From positions 1-37,206 of the IMG/VR virus record IMGVR_UViG_3300027917_000097: a stretch of DNA of 37,206 nucleotides, one strand, 5' to 3'. Within the stretch, counting starts at the first letter, position 1; the number at the start of each line of letters is the position of its first letter. Under the pieces are notes generated by a model. The model saw nothing but the letters and a program-made list of their open reading frames with translations. It was not told the origin of the DNA and ran no database searches. This document shows, piece by piece, positions 9,701 to 18,000 of the stretch. The DNA comes from a virus. Made by a program: the position numbers and the translations under genes.

Positions 9701-12700
9701 TTGGCTTTGCCGCTTCCACCAAAAGTAATGCGAAGTCTTGGGCGCTCTGCAGCGGGTGCGGGCCCACGTTCCGGCTCGGCGGTTCTGCGCACCGCTGCCT
9801 TACGGGCCATCGGGCCGGCTCGCTTGTGCATCTCCTCGATACCCAGCCATTGCATCTGCTGTGCTATCCAGTCATCCTTGGCATCGTCTGGAAGCTCTTT
9901 GTACTCCTTGGTTTCCATCAGCCGATCTGCAACGTCAGCCATTATCTCGGTATCGTCCAGGCCAGCACGATCCCTGAGTTCAATCAGTTCTTCCTTGATC
10001 TCACCGCGCAGTTGGCTTATCTCTTTGATCTGTGCCCGCAGCCGGCCACCATCGGCGGTGATGTCCACATCGCCGGCGGCCAATTCCCGAACCAGATCGA
10101 CTGTAGGCTGGAACCTGGGGCTGGCGTAGGTGATGCCCAGGAGGTGTAACTTGGGGGGGCCCTCCCCATCCTTGTACAAAGCCCGGATATCCTCTTCCGT
10201 AAATCGGCCCTTGTTCATGGGGATGGCAATGCGGACATCATTCAGGCCAATGGCTTCCATTGCCGCTTTCCAGACAGCTTGTGGAGGTCTTCCGCCCTTC
10301 TGTATCGGCACAATGACATCCACGGCTTTGTTCCACAGGTTTTTGATCCTATCGCTGTACTTCTTTTGCACTAACAGGGTTTCAGTCTGTCCATCCCCGG
10401 TCTTGGCAGCCTTGGGCAATACATCCGGCATGACCATGTGCAGGTTGGGCCGGTTCTCTCGCTTGACGGAATTGGCCAGCTTGTCATAGCGGTTCAGCAC
10501 CTTGTCAAAATTGGTCGGTTCTTCCTGGGTGGCCTTGTAAGCCCCGGAGTCTACAAATATGTGTCCACCCTCGTTCGCGTACTTGACAAGCCTCTTCTCC
10601 GCGGGCTGTGAAGTAATTCCGATCTCCACCCCTACCGGCACACCCTCATCGATGTATCCCTCCAAGACTGTTACGCCCTCCGCCCCGGATCGGAAGGTCA
10701 TGGGCTCCGGCTTTTCCGGGGCTGGTGCCTTCTTGGAGAAATAGATATCAGCAATTTCTTCCAGTTGTTTCTTTTCTTCTGCCTCTTCGGGGAAAGTTGC
10801 AAACGGTGGTGGCGGGGCCTCTTTGGCAAGTGAGTCCCTGTATGGCCGGAAATCGACAACCTCGAAATCGCCCTGGCGCGGGTTTACCACCACAAGGCCA
10901 TCATAGCCGCTTTCAAGCAGATCCTTGGTCATGGCCTCGGCTGCAGCAAGTCGATCTTCGACGGTTCCCCGTACCGTAGTTCCGTACTCTTCCTGAAGGT
11001 CGTATGCCTCCTCAACGGTCAAGCGAAGAGGATTCTCCAACCGAACCCGTTCTTCTCTCACTTCTCCATGCGCCTTGGCTCGGGACTTCCGGCTTGTCCA
11101 ATAAAGCCCTCTTCCGAAATCACCGGGATCCGTTCGGAAGCCCTCCTTCTTCATTTGTGGCGTTTCCCCACGATACAGGGTGCCCTCAAATGGTCCTTCC
11201 TGTCCGACCTCCAATGCCGGGGTTACTGGTACGGCCTCTTCGGTCGGCTTGGCTTCCTGGGCCTCAAGGATCTGGCCGATAACGGGATCCAGCCGTTGAC
11301 TCTCTGCCTTGGACAAACCCCTGGCCCTGGCGATGGCACGGATCCGATGGCCGGCCTTCATCTTCTTGAACTGCATCAATTCTTCGCGGGTGTAGACTCT
11401 TTCTTCGAGTTCCTTCTGCAGACGTTCCTGACGAGCTTCCTGTTCCCGGAGATTGGCAACGGCCTCGGCCGGCGTGTTTCCTACCGCGACCTCCCGGCCT
11501 TCCTTGGCATGGAAATCGGAGTATGCAGTCCAGAAGTTCGGGGCTCCACGGTGGGTCCATTCCAGACCAACCTCGACCCCTTCATGTTCATGGATGTTGG
11601 TGATCGTGCGCCCATGCACCGGATCCTTGCGGGTTTCCCCAGCCGGTGCTTCCATGATGGGTTGATACTTATCCTGTGTTAAATCCTCGGCCAAATATCG
11701 TTGAAGGTCGGCTATGGATTGATCGCGTTTTTCCGGGGAAGCCTTCTTGTGTCCCTTGTCGATCTTTACGGTCTGTCGCCGGATACGTTCAATGGTGCCT
11801 TCAATGTGACCAGCGGCCTCTACAAGGTTTTCGAGGAACATGGGCTTACCACCCCACTTGCCCACGTTGGACAAGCCGATGCCCTCTTCGATTCGAGCAT
11901 CGAGTTCTCCCAGCTTGGTCAGGGCTTCTCCGAGGACTTCGGGTGGAAGTTTGGCTTCTCCCCATCCTTCGGGCAATGCCTCCGCTTCCGGCTCCTCCGG
12001 CGTAACCGGAGCCCGTGCGGCCTCGGCGGCCTCGACAGCCGCAAGTTCTTCAGGGGATGGTGCCGCCGCTTCAGCCGCCATTTCTTGCGCAATGGCTCTC
12101 CTTACTTCGGGCTCTGGTACTTTCTCAGGCGTGATATCCGGGGTTGGTTTTTGAAGCTCCTTCTCAGCCCTTTTCAGCTCCTCCGTAACTTCCTTCTCTT
12201 CCGTGGGGATTGGCCCTGCCGGTCGCTCCTTGACTTCCTCCTTTGGACCTTCCGGCAGTTTGGTAAGGTCTGTATCGAGCTGGATTCGCAAGCCTTTGCT
12301 AATCAGCTCATTGGCATTGTTGGCCCATACCTGGGCAATCTCCGGGTCTGCCTTTGCCAGGGCCTTCTGCACCCTTCTGCTAACGGCCAAGCGGTCTGCC
12401 TTGCTGGCATCGGGATCCTGAAGTGTATGGGCCTCATCTCTGCGGATTTGCCTCGCTCCGGCTTCCACAAGGCCAAAAAAGAGGATGCTGGCGACTGCCG
12501 TGGGCCCCATCACGTCCTTGGCTGCCTCCCACATATCCTGGTCGCCAAGGTTGATCTTTCGTGCTGCCTGTGCCTGCATGGCGGCTGTGCTCATCTCGCC
12601 GGCAACTTCACCCGTGGTGACGGCTGCCCATCGTGCCAGGGTTTCCTTCATGCCCGTGGCAAAGACGGTTTTCAGGCCTCCCTTCAAGGCTTCCTTGGCT

Positions 12701-13425
12701 ATGCCGGCCCCTGGCGCAAACTTCATGGCCCCGGCGAATATAAGGTCGCTCAGAACTTCTCCGCCAGCTTCGTACAGGGCTGATTCCAGGGCTACAGGAG
12801 CACTTTCTTCACGGCTAATGCCGGCCTCGTCGGCCTCATCCAGCCTCCTGCTATACTCTGCAGCTCCAAACAGGGTGCCACCAGAGGCAATGTATCCCAG
12901 GATGGCTCCAGGAATGCCTCCTCCCAGAAGCCCGCCCGCGATCGTGGCCGGTGCCCTGGCCGTGAGGGAGGTCATGGCTTGCTCCACGCCTTGCACAACG
13001 GCTCCCTTGAGACTCCGAGGATCCTGGTACTCCGGCCCCAGGATCATCTCGGGGGTGCGTCTTGCCCATGCCTCGAAGCCTTCTTGCTGCTCCATGGCCC
13101 ATTGTTCGATCGGGCCCAGTTCCTCCCCAGGGCTTTGCAGTACCTCCCCGATGGTCTTCACCACGGGAATGCCCACATCTCCCCAGGTCTGGGCCACGCC
13201 CCTTTTGCCTGCGGCAATGATCTCACCGACAAAACCACGGTCTGCAGCTTCTTGCTGTGCTTCTGCTTCTTCAAATTTTTGAATTCGTGCAAGCATGTTC
13301 TTGGCGTTAATTGGAGATATAGGTGCGCTTTCAAATTGTTGAATAGCTTCGAGCGTGACCGGAGAAGCTTTTTGTTCTTCCGGCAAGAGTCCAAGTCTTC
13401 GCTGTATATCTTTATTCGCTGGCAT
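3760..13425 (-). CDS. Giant polyvalent virion protein (3221 residues) with ART-like, TGT/DpdA-like and degenerate zincin-like domains
   Basis: The gene covers about a quarter of the window. Order along the protein: residues 1-150 charged helix; 155-195 Gly-rich hydrophobic stretch and another at about 300-320; 400-520 Glu/Pro/Ala linker; 745-862 ADP-ribosyltransferase-like domain (Arg752, Thr777, Glu855); 910-1140 TGT/DpdA-like region (Asp959 in VDSGAY, Asp1001, an IQKGG loop, LLGI, Asp1122/Asp1125); several small beta-alpha modules separated by Pro/Ala/Glu linkers; 1985-2145 polyvalent zincin-like domain (HALWGH, residues 2027-2032); 2200-2690 helical; 2690-3000 conserved module with NNLSGD and PFYAWKEINI followed by a hydrophobic helix. 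The start ATG overlaps the previous stop (TAATG) without a clear SD, so translation is coupled. Position matches the ejected internal virion proteins of podoviruses. Such multi-domain 'polyvalent' proteins are known to enter the cell with phage DNA and counter host defence; that role is inferred here. Confidence 0.85.
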   Translation of the reverse strand: MPANKDIQRRLGLLPEEQKASPVTLEAIQQFESAPISPINAKNMLARIQKFEEAEAQQEAADRGFVGEIIAAGKRGVAQTWGDVGIPVVKTIGEVLQSPGEELGPIEQWAMEQQEGFEAWARRTPEMILGPEYQDPRSLKGAVVQGVEQAMTSLTARAPATIAGGLLGGGIPGAILGYIASGGTLFGAAEYSRRLDEADEAGISREESAPVALESALYEAGGEVLSDLIFAGAMKFAPGAGIAKEALKGGLKTVFATGMKETLARWAAVTTGEVAGEMSTAAMQAQAARKINLGDQDMWEAAKDVMGPTAVASILFFGLVEAGARQIRRDEAHTLQDPDASKADRLAVSRRVQKALAKADPEIAQVWANNANELISKGLRIQLDTDLTKLPEGPKEEVKERPAGPIPTEEKEVTEELKRAEKELQKPTPDITPEKVPEPEVRRAIAQEMAAEAAAPSPEELAAVEAAEAARAPVTPEEPEAEALPEGWGEAKLPPEVLGEALTKLGELDARIEEGIGLSNVGKWGGKPMFLENLVEAAGHIEGTIERIRRQTVKIDKGHKKASPEKRDQSIADLQRYLAEDLTQDKYQPIMEAPAGETRKDPVHGRTITNIHEHEGVEVGLEWTHRGAPNFWTAYSDFHAKEGREVAVGNTPAEAVANLREQEARQERLQKELEERVYTREELMQFKKMKAGHRIRAIARARGLSKAESQRLDPVIGQILEAQEAKPTEEAVPVTPALEVGQEGPFEGTLYRGETPQMKKEGFRTDPGDFGRGLYWTSRKSRAKAHGEVREERVRLENPLRLTVEEAYDLQEEYGTTVRGTVEDRLAAAEAMTKDLLESGYDGLVVVNPRQGDFEVVDFRPYRDSLAKEAPPPPFATFPEEAEEKKQLEEIADIYFSKKAPAPEKPEPMTFRSGAEGVTVLEGYIDEGVPVGVEIGITSQPAEKRLVKYANEGGHIFVDSGAYKATQEEPTNFDKVLNRYDKLANSVKRENRPNLHMVMPDVLPKAAKTGDGQTETLLVQKKYSDRIKNLWNKAVDVIVPIQKGGRPPQAVWKAAMEAIGLNDVRIAIPMNKGRFTEEDIRALYKDGEGPPKLHLLGITYASPRFQPTVDLVRELAAGDVDITADGGRLRAQIKEISQLRGEIKEELIELRDRAGLDDTEIMADVADRLMETKEYKELPDDAKDDWIAQQMQWLGIEEMHKRAGPMARKAAVRRTAEPERGPAPAAERPRLRITFGGSGKANARIRAVLEEREGFIEGGAATLGSKRRAGSLPDTPENRALVQGMRGISYEKGFKPTPEKAPEKEAWGTPGRTAFLDKNGWYIHVGKAPHGNFSFYRTKDLKRQGTRLKLRHDRQRFWDTPEEAAAALREYAKEMGWKSPEFGEKQKPAAPAPPPTPIEKEAVPAPEAPVDEMDKFHDQLVAKGAARGPDGTDYKITTDANDNYVVEIIRKGEKTTIAGVRGQPFNKDLKAAQLFAKDHAIRAWEGKVEKEAPPPAEAPAPPAEEEAPAVPEVEALPPDSKRRDTHTYGGVKYELYRRETESGVEYGSIRVLNAADVEVHLVNYPSFETASRAYDDVLKKARLQKEDFPVAPRKIEAAFGQAREFKPKPTGISAGIAEAPKPAATDVTEKQVAVVITEEITQKTQKKALHESIERAKKEAPKQTDTVAVDVAEDMAVFEVPGDGRFRVRNTKEALTKFQSRVKSHFPGKPMERDLKLKAEPETPRERRVPQGKEAYEHYEYVAEYKPAKIVESTWAPTERVTDRNRGLWVDKNREWITQGGYALRRNPRLKEPEKFLSSQVGPNEGDFTSILIPEGRETYKAEIIAEEKGFFDQVHHVVISDGKQTITMNADFVDIIQTAWPGAEPYFVENARQTLWRQDDKWVGVTMPLRIGDQRQHSALMEDFIAERKINVPPPSDIPVKETKPTQKKKRKSRKKDDQEYMRSGLTGTYPGMKRDEVRDIVMGIVGPFYDSLDLHIKFLDDHTQLRGNPYRPETIKEVWDRPSNTIAFVASNIENREDAERTLAHALWGHVAPERWGGEKFMQILREVVAMYAKPGLREIAEDYGLDLEDPGHRFQAAREMIARMAEQDIKPNFMARVYSRIRDMMRDLGFTVKWSDNDIRDLLIRSRKAAERGELPARSQTPNLFAEHQDYSRTARDIWGTVGKITLGSKRRKFFGGPLKDAIPEHVRGSITGRHGMQMPDLKAQYEGMKQRIHENFMRHWATLDPQQFPHAQDLLRTYQEAAHAAVEEVLYRIKTWVGDLTPEQYDLFSLRIVFGDLLRDIESKVITPPPAGLEGVGTWLPFKFQSREEVEETLANIKELVEQDPQVAEALQKRNDWMRDFRHQQVDAKLLPEEVRDIEEYFHHQVLEYMEERRSPGVSSQDVRTKRRPYQIARKDQITAKDYNIEYVESEFEVLMQGLVNYETKETMDEIERIYDKSKELNKQAKIQNNVRYRQRWEGMYKNEEITPKEYEQGPFYEERRMIAGAIEKLHKMAYKGTLEGRGEFDDLVEDLRENWEEYRARLAEADKEEKKYIHLAPIDDPRFFEFYRYLIKNKMDGSGPAAAIFRAINSRENKKKEALGKYYTTWEQLARDRGLEVYVPQPHTAWHIEATFPESLLTKYFEGVRDLTKEDKKEVLVRGIDKKWAIPPEVAATMESFRRVEPGSWVGERAERLQSLWKQYILIMPLRVLKYNLNNLSGDLDIVIAAAPGILKYGYGAAKDLARWSRQKGDVSDIEEEMLHASKMAVTSSGWARVETPDVLRRMNERDFMKHISGEHPGFPAQVEKWYGKARTFTIWRENILRLAAYRYYKDKLKEVAKNEVELNEFGVSNPDEIRALLQDGQYDRVAAKLARELVGDYGNISPAGQWLRAKVMPFYAWKEINIPRYYRLFRNIPHEGRSMGEMMPRMSAAFAKKGVGVAFKATLLYSAVSLYNSVVWPEEEEELGMTGRRQLHLILGRRPDGSIMTLRFQGALSDAMNWFGLEDFPDDVKDLASGKKNFYEWMKEGGKAFTNVWAQGIGPQYKTPAEIATGRALWPDVFKPKPIRDRVEHVFRVLAVEKLYNEFAGKPTRGESVPGKLFQHISQLLVYTADPQEIAYHEIRQEANKFLERHQLVKPSVEPTKRSNALYYYKQALKYGDVKAAEKYLQKYVDLKGTTRGLKISIRLAHPLAGIPVKYRQAFVHTLDPEDRRRLRQALGWYENTYLKVYRGGAKGSSK
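6991..7473 (-). other. Polyvalent zincin-like domain with the catalytic Glu replaced
   Basis: Residues about 1985-2145. RTLAHALWGHVAP aligns with the HE-x-x-GH helix of polyvalent-protein metallopeptidases, but the residue after His2027 is Ala2028 where Glu is expected. The downstream helices (REMIARMAEQ, RIRDMMRDLGF) keep the family pattern. Both His are retained, so zinc binding may persist without hydrolysis. Confidence 0.55.
10006..10698 (-). other. TGT/DpdA-like domain of the giant protein
   Basis: Residues about 910-1140. The motif order follows the tRNA-guanine transglycosylase barrel: FVDSGAYKA (Asp959, compare DSGGF), HMVMPDV (Asp1001), VIVPIQKGG (compare IVQGG), HLLGIT (compare LMGVG), then VDITADGGRLRA with candidate nucleophiles Asp1122 or Asp1125. 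DpdA proteins, which insert 7-deazaguanine bases into DNA, are shortened members of this family. Assignment rests on motif order only. Confidence 0.5.
10840..11193 (-). other. ADP-ribosyltransferase-like domain of the giant protein
   Basis: Residues about 745-862. The first strand ends LYRGE (Arg752), the second region reads GLYWTSRKSRA (Thr777 in the Ser-Thr position), then ENPL, GYDGLVVV, and FEVVDF with Glu855. This R-[ST]-E order with ENPL and GYDG is what I know from the ART domains attached to phage polyvalent proteins. If active it would transfer ADP-ribose from NAD to a host target. All three motif residues are present. Confidence 0.65.
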
Positions 13426-14489
13426 TATTCGCTAAGAGCTTTCTTTACGGCCTTTTTTTGATCCTTGTTCAAGGTGGCGTACGCTGACTCCCAATTATCC
13501 CCATATGAATTCAAAATCCGCAGCAAGGCACTTGCATCTGTGCCTGCTGCAGCCAACTCTCCTTGCATTGTTGTGGCCGTACGAATCGGAGTCCAAACAC
13601 CAGTTGCAGGATCGTAGGAACCTGGCCCTACGGCTCCTTCTCCAAGACCAAAGCCTTCGGTAAATTCTTTTGGAAAGATTTTAGGCTTCAATCCGACTTT
13701 TTCCTGTGCTTGTGCCATACGTTCTGCACGCTTCCATAGACCAGCTTCTTGCATTTGTTGAAGTCTAATAGCATGTGCCCTTTTTCTTTCTGCCTCTGCT
13801 TCCTTTTCTCCGAATATTTGCCCAGCCTTTACTGTGCGGCCCTTCCCGGCGACTGCCTCTCGAGCTGTAAGGTATTCATCTCCCGTCTTGGGATCCCAGA
13901 AGGTCATGGTGTTGCCTCGAAGCACTTCGATGGGTCTTTCGTTTTCTGGCAAGTTTCTCCAATCAGCCATTTGCCTTCTCTTGGCTCCAGCCGTTTTTCC
14001 GCTTGCCGGCTGCGCACCCACGGCTGCGGCAGCTCTCCTGGCCGTATCCGTCATTGCCGGCTTGCCGTAGGTCATTGGAGATTCTTCGTCCGAAATCGTT
14101 GTCGGGCTTACAGGCGTTTCCCTACGATATGCTGGCTGCATATATCCGCCTTCTTGTCCTCTGGCATATCTGGGCAATACCTCTCCACCTTGAGGCCCAA
14201 GCGCTGGCATCCAGTAAGGGCGCAAATGTCTTTGTGCAAATTCTTTGGCTTCTCCCTTAATGGTTTTCAAGGCTCCTGTGGGCTGAAAATGCGTGGCTGC
14301 AAAAGTTTCACCCATCGTTCTACGAAAAGGATCCCGATAGGGTGCTGCCAACTCTCCAGGCGGCCGATGATTTTCCGTCTTGACAAGCCTGTGGTCACCT
14401 ACGGTGCGAATCAAGGACTGAGCAGAATTCAAGCCCTGCTCGGTGACATACTTACGCCGTTTACGGCGTTCTTCTTCGTTAGGAGGCAT
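13425..14489 (-). CDS. Hypothetical 354-residue virion-type protein preceding the giant gene
   Basis: Starts at ATG 14489 with AAGGGGA upstream; its stop overlaps the giant gene's start (TAATG). The N-terminus is very basic (NEEERRKRRKY), the middle is Pro/Arg/Gly-rich and probably disordered, a helical charged segment lies at about 230-270 (EKEAEAERKRAHAIRLQQM), and the C-terminus is a small helical end (LNKDQKKAVKKALSE). There is no membrane segment or known domain. Coupling to the giant protein and its position suggest an internal virion or ejection protein, or a DNA-binding partner; this is inference only. Confidence 0.65.
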   Translation of the reverse strand: MPPNEEERRKRRKYVTEQGLNSAQSLIRTVGDHRLVKTENHRPPGELAAPYRDPFRRTMGETFAATHFQPTGALKTIKGEAKEFAQRHLRPYWMPALGPQGGEVLPRYARGQEGGYMQPAYRRETPVSPTTISDEESPMTYGKPAMTDTARRAAAAVGAQPASGKTAGAKRRQMADWRNLPENERPIEVLRGNTMTFWDPKTGDEYLTAREAVAGKGRTVKAGQIFGEKEAEAERKRAHAIRLQQMQEAGLWKRAERMAQAQEKVGLKPKIFPKEFTEGFGLGEGAVGPGSYDPATGVWTPIRTATTMQGELAAAGTDASALLRILNSYGDNWESAYATLNKDQKKAVKKALSE

Positions 14490-14491
14490 GG

Positions 14492-14629
14492 CTATTTCCC
14501 CTTTTTGTGTTTGAAATATTCCACTTGTGCAAGGCGCTTCTTGGCTGCAGCTTCGGTCTTGTATGGCCCACCAAGATTCTTTCCCTCCTCCGATAGAACC
14601 TGCCAGCCGCCCTTAACTTTGCGTATCAT
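14492..14629 (-). CDS. 45-residue basic phage microprotein
   Basis: ATG at 14629 follows AGGGAGA at good distance; the TAG stop lies 2 bases before the next start. The protein reads from MIRKVKGGWQVLS to VEYFKHKKGK, with a YKT-x-A-x-A-x-KR-x-A helix between. I recognise this pattern from very small phage proteins: a two-stranded GGW-x-V...G-x-x-LGxYKT hairpin plus a helix ending in Q-x-x-YFKHK. It is fully open, has a proper SD and fits exactly between two genes. Function is unknown; a nucleic-acid-binding or assembly cofactor role is possible. Confidence 0.75.
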   Translation of the reverse strand: MIRKVKGGWQVLSEEGKNLGGPYKTEAAAKKRLAQVEYFKHKKGK

Positions 14630-14640
14630 GGGAATCTCCC

Positions 14641-15069
14641 TTAGTAGGAATAACTTCTCTGTTTGCCTCTTTGCCTTCTGTATTCTTTCGCATATATCTG
14701 TGCAGCCCGTTCCTGATCTTCTTCCTCTGCCGAGTAACGGGCACGCCGGGCTATGTCCGAAGATTCTCTGGCAAGCATTTCCTCTATCTCCCTTGATTCC
14801 TCCAGGCCTTCCTCTCCAGCAGGACGACGAGGCTCGACCATAAGGCTGGGCTCGGCTACGGCAAGGTCTGGTTCCACGAATCCATGTGGTCGTGCCGGCC
14901 CGGCATCTGCATCAAATATGCGTCTATATCCCCGGAGCAAATCAGGAGCGAACCTTGTGGGGGCTATATTTGCTTGGCTGGTTAGTCCCTGCAACGGTGG
15001 TCGTCGCCTGCCCCGCCGACCATGCTGACTAGCGAATCTGCCACGGTAATATGCTTCTTCGATAGCCAC
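14641..15069 (-). CDS. Hypothetical 142-residue Arg-rich protein
   Basis: A GTG start at 15069 lies 7 bases after AAGGAGG. The N-terminus is Arg-rich (about residues 9-25), the middle Pro/Ala-rich, and residues about 85-135 form a Glu/Arg-rich helix. Low complexity suggests disorder or a coiled coil. It sits between the 8+8 repeat fibre gene and the 45-residue gene, in the run leading to the giant protein, so a minor internal virion protein is plausible. No family recognised. Confidence 0.58.
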   Translation of the reverse strand: MAIEEAYYRGRFASQHGRRGRRRPPLQGLTSQANIAPTRFAPDLLRGYRRIFDADAGPARPHGFVEPDLAVAEPSLMVEPRRPAGEEGLEESREIEEMLARESSDIARRARYSAEEEDQERAAQIYAKEYRRQRGKQRSYSY

Positions 15070-15085
15070 GATTAGCCTCCTTTAT

Positions 15086-18000
15086 TTATGAGCCAAGGTC
15101 TGGGTAATAGTTGAAATAACTCAGTTCGCCCAGATATTCTTGCCAGTTGTGAGCTTTTGCTTGCGACCAATTCCAGGTGCGATTGATAGATTCAGTCAGG
15201 GTGTTTGATAGCGATTTGCTTTGATGCATGGAATAACTGAGCTGGGAAAGAGCTGCTGATTGCGTTTGCGCAGAGCCAGCAATTTCGGCTGCACTTATGC
15301 GGGCCTGCATATCGATTTCGGCAATGGCTTTCCGTATGGCACTATCAGCTTCCTTGACACAAAGTTCCATGTTGTTGCGATGTTCTTCCACACGGCCCCT
15401 AAAGACTGTTGTGACTGCATTAACTTCTTGCTCGAATCTCTTCACGTCTGTATCGTAGAGTGCCACACGGTATCCTTGTTCTTTGGCGATAATTTCTGCC
15501 TCTGCTATGGCTGCTTGAATTTCACTTTTGTATTTCTCAATCAAAGCTCGGTAAATATCCACTTCCGCCTTGTTTTGTTCTACAGCCATTTGCACACGGG
15601 CGATATCGATATCAGCCCTTGTCTTATATGCCCGAACTTCCTCCCCGTATGCACCTACACGGCTTGCATAAAGGTCTACCTTGGCCTGTTCCCCCTTTAC
15701 TTGCGTTTCATATCCACTAAAGCGTGCTATACCTGCTTGCACCTCTTCTCCATATGCTTGAATTCTGGCTTTGTAGGCCTCTACACGATCCCGATTGATG
15801 GCCGATTGAATCTTTGCAGCCTCCATTTGCGATTTGAACAGTTCGAGTTCGGTTGCTTTTGCATTCACTTCGGTGCCGTAGGCATCCACCCTGGCCTTAT
15901 ATGTTTCTGTACGATCTCGATTAATGGCACTTTGCACTTTGGCTCCCTCAATTTGTGCTCGATACAATTCGAGCACTTGATTAAGTGCCTTCACTTGTTC
16001 CGCATATGCCTCCACACGAGAGCGATATGTTTCTGTACGATCCCGGTTGATACCGCTTTGAATCTTTGCAGCTTCCATCTGCGATCGATACAAATCGACG
16101 GAAATGTTAAGGGCCTGTACTTGCTTTGCGAAAGCATCCACCCTGGCTCGGTATGCCTCTACCCGATTTTGGTTAATTTCGCTTTGAATGCGGGCGGCTT
16201 CCATGCGCACTCGGTAAAGATCGATCGTAGTGCTTTCGGCTTTTACCTGCTCTCCATATGCCTGCACACGGCTGCGATATGCTTCCGTACGGTCCCGATT
16301 GATTTGGCTTTGTATCTTCGCTCCTTCCATACGTGCTGAGTAAAAGGCGATCTCCTTGGCTTCGGCTTCTACTTGGGTGCCGTAGGCATCTACCTTGGCA
16401 CGATAGGTGTCTGTACGATTGCGGTTAATATCACTTTGAATCTTTGCAGCGTCCATTTTCTTGCCATAGAGATCCAGCTCCGTAGCCTCTGCCTGTACTT
16501 GCGTAGCATAAGCATCCACCCGTGCTTTGTATCCTTCAATGCGGTCCCGATTGATACCGCTTTGAATTTTGCCCGCCTCCATCTGTGCCTTATAGAACTC
16601 AATTTCGGTGGCCTGTGCCTGCACCATTACGGCATATGCTTCTACACGGGACTTGTAACTTTCGATACGGTCCCGATTGATGCTACTTTGCAGCTTGGCT
16701 CCTTCCATTTCGGCACGGTACAGATCAATAAGGGTGGCGGTGGCTTGCACTTGCGCTTCATATACTTTGACAAGGGCCAGTTGCACATCGACAGTAAGGC
16801 GCAGCCCTTCGATCATAATGCGGTATCGTTCGGCACGAGCAATTTCGGCACGCACACGAGCTTCGAAGACTTGCGCATATACTTGATACATCTGTGCCTG
16901 AGCCTTGTAGCACTCCACCTTGCCCTGATAAATCATTACAGCAGCCTCAATGGCGAACTTGGCCGCTTCCAAAGCACGGGCTTGGCGTTGATTCTCGTGT
17001 TGTGTAAGTAACTGCTCGAGATTAAATCCCTGCTCAAACATAAAATGCGTATTTGTTTGTGCCAGCTTGCTTTCCTGGATGAGAATATCGTTGTTGAGGT
17101 CTTCTCGGGTTTGGGCAATCTTGTTACGGGCCTCCATGACCGTGGCATTCAAAATGCCAGCAGGAAGTGCAAAACCACGAGAGGCCCAATAGCTAGTGGC
17201 TTCCAGAAGTTGCTGGTCGAGTTCCTGCTCTTGCCTGGAGATAGCCCGATCATAAATAGCCTGTTCGATGTCCGGACCCAAGCCTGTACCGCCCTGGATG
17301 ATGTTCGATCGGATGCGTTCATCGAGTAGAGTACGCATATCGGAACTATATAGTGGCTCCTCCCACGAGAAGGTCGTATCCGGAGGGGTAATATCGATCG
17401 TCGGTGGTACACCTTCAAAGGCCGGTTCGTTGAAATCGGGAATGCTCGGAATGCTAATATCTGCAAAAGTTGGGATAGGCGGCAATGTGTACGTGGGAGC
17501 TGCAGGAATATCTACGGCAATCAGGCTAGGCTCATCTACATTCATTGCGGGCACTACATAATCGGGCACTTCTGGAATCTCTACATTGACTTCCGTGGGT
17601 TCCGCTATGGCCATTTCCGGCACCGTATAGTCAGGCACGGGAGGAATGTCCAGGCCGATTTCCGTAGGTTCTTCAATATCCATGGGCAACACAGAATAGG
17701 CCGGCGCAGTTGGAATATCTACGGACTGCTCTACTGGTTCTGGGATGTTCATGGCCGGGACGGTATAGTCCGGATTGGGAGGAATCTCTACCGTTATTTC
17801 CGTAGGATCTTCTATATTCATTGCTGGTACAGACACATCCGGAGCAGCCGGAATATCCACGCTGATTTCTACAGGGTCATCGATGTTCATGGGAGGAATA
17901 ACATGGTCAGGGGCAGCCGGAATATCCACGGCGCCTTCTACAGGAGCGTCCAGATTGAGTGGAGGGACAGTATATTCCGGTGCTGGAGGAATATCCACGC

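Noticed and set aside
3760-13425. N4-like virion RNA polymerase
   Set aside because: Size is similar, but I could not find the polymerase motif set; the single DGGR sequence is better explained by the TGT-like end motif.
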